Position numbers and translations under genes: made by a program. A model generated the notes under the pieces. It did no database searches and had not been told where the DNA came from. It saw only the letters and a program-made list of their open reading frames with translations. A stretch of DNA of 14,641 nt from Candidatus Krumholzibacteriota bacterium (lineage in GTDB: Bacteria > Krumholzibacteriota > Krumholzibacteriia > Krumholzibacteriales > Krumholzibacteriaceae), in the NCBI GenBank assembly GCA_030613345.1, contig JAUWMD010000031.1, forward strand, positions 1 to 14,641. Direction: 5' to 3'. Below are positions 14,099-14,641 of the stretch, in pieces (within the stretch, counting starts at the first letter, position 1; each line of letters begins with the position of its first letter).

Positions 14099-14641
14099 TT
14101 GAGTTTCGGATTCGAACTGACAGGCGCCGATCCGGGCGGCGCGAGGACCGGCCGGCTCACCACGGACCACGGCGTGATCGAAACGCCGGCGTTCATGCCT
14201 GTGGGGACTCAGGCGACAGTCAAGACTCTCACGCCGGAAGATCTCAGCGATGCGGGTGCGCAGATCATCCTCGCCAATACTTACCACCTCCACCTGCGCC
14301 CCGGCGAAGAGCTGATCAGGGAAGCGGGAGGCATCCACCGGTTCATGTCGTGGCCGGGGCCCCTCCTGACCGACAGCGGTGGTTACCAGGTGTTCAGTCT
14401 TGCCGACCTGAGGAAGATTTCCGACGACGGTGTCAGCTTCCGTTCCCACGTCGATGGATCGCGCCGGCACCTCACACCGGAGAGCGTCGTCGACATCCAG
14501 CTCGACATAGGCTCCGACATCATGATGGTCCTCGACCACTGCGCCGAGTATCCGTGCAGTTATGAAACAGCCCTGGAGGCCGTCGTGCGGACGACCCTGT
14601 GGGCGCAGCGGAGCCTCGCGCCGTACGGGCCTCGTATCTCC
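14099..14641 (+). CDS. tgt: tRNA-guanine transglycosylase Tgt, 5' part (3' end outside window)
   Basis: 181 codons are visible and the frame is open at the window end. Tgt swaps guanine 34 in tRNAs with GUN anticodons for preQ1, the step before QueA. The start is TTG 14099 with GAGGAG (14088-14093) five bases upstream; the product begins MSFGFELTGADPGGARTGRL and continues with TPAFMPVGTQATVKTL, LANTYHLHLRPG and the active-site block LTDSGGYQVFSL. D92 there matches Z. mobilis Asp102 (base/substrate contact). D146 and C148 in LDHCAEYP match the Asp156/Cys158 preQ1 pocket, although the residue between them, usually Glu or Asp, is His. The nucleophilic aspartate and the zinc site of the family would lie beyond the window. 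Bacterial-type Tgt is certain from the blocks seen. Confidence 0.95.
   Translation, partial: MSFGFELTGADPGGARTGRLTTDHGVIETPAFMPVGTQATVKTLTPEDLSDAGAQIILANTYHLHLRPGEELIREAGGIHRFMSWPGPLLTDSGGYQVFSLADLRKISDDGVSFRSHVDGSRRHLTPESVVDIQLDIGSDIMMVLDHCAEYPCSYETALEAVVRTTLWAQRSLAPYGPRIS

Noticed and set aside
13861..14565. 234-codon + strand frame covering the queA end and tgt start
   Set aside because: It is out of frame with both queA and tgt, is Arg/Ser/Pro-rich and has no domain.
1..14641. Mobile element, phage, CRISPR, defence or biosynthetic cluster
   Set aside because: I looked for transposase, integrase and Cas motifs, regularly spaced repeats, tRNA-like attachment sites and composition breaks and found none. 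The gene content is housekeeping and envelope.

Overview
The window is about 14.6 kb of GC-rich bacterial chromosome with every confident gene on the + strand. It looks like an ordinary, vertically inherited region. I see no tRNA, rRNA, CRISPR array, insertion sequence, integrase, phage gene or toxin-antitoxin pair. Arginine is very often AGG, and four genes start with TTG behind strong Shine-Dalgarno sequences. A secreted beta-propeller protein of the Reg_prop type, an M61-type peptidase and an EF-G2 paralogue beside ruvCAB-queA-tgt would fit an uncultured lineage of the FCB group (for example Krumholzibacteriota, Eisenbacteria or Latescibacterota). That placement is a low-confidence inference from gene content.

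Layout, first half (1-7050): envelope and surface genes. It opens with the 3' end of an M61/M1-like metallopeptidase. A secreted protein follows that I count as 14 Reg_prop-type propeller blades. An AT-richer intergenic stretch with a large imperfect hairpin and T-rich tail separates it from two overlapping glycosyltransferase genes, a membrane GT2 and a soluble GT4, which probably act in extracellular polysaccharide or glycolipid synthesis. Next is a periplasmic protein with two PDZ domains and a C-terminal coiled coil, whose first possible start codon sits in a perfect hairpin. A GC-rich hairpin resembling a terminator closes this half.

Layout, second half (7066-14641): a probable single transcription unit. 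It starts at a good sigma-70-type promoter (TTGACA, 17 bp, TATTTT) and runs YIP1-family membrane protein, EF-G-like GTPase (EF-G2), yebC, ruvC, ruvA, ruvB, queA and tgt, the last cut by the window end. Spacing is tight from fusA2 onward, with a 4-base ATGA overlap at ruvC/ruvA. Three themes combine: translation (EF-G2, YebC), Holliday-junction processing (RuvABC) and queuosine modification of tRNA (Tgt inserts preQ1, QueA then adds the epoxycyclopentanediol moiety).

The points most worth checking are: the EF-G2 G domain, which lacks the catalytic switch II histidine (DTPGY instead of DTPGH) and has other changed nucleotide-site residues; a hairpin that appears to hide one start codon and bring a distant Shine-Dalgarno sequence near the next; the structured intergenic region ahead of the glycosyltransferases; QueA lacking the usual HxMHxE residues; and an 8-G run inside the propeller gene. 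I did not find convincing evidence of a new multi-gene system.
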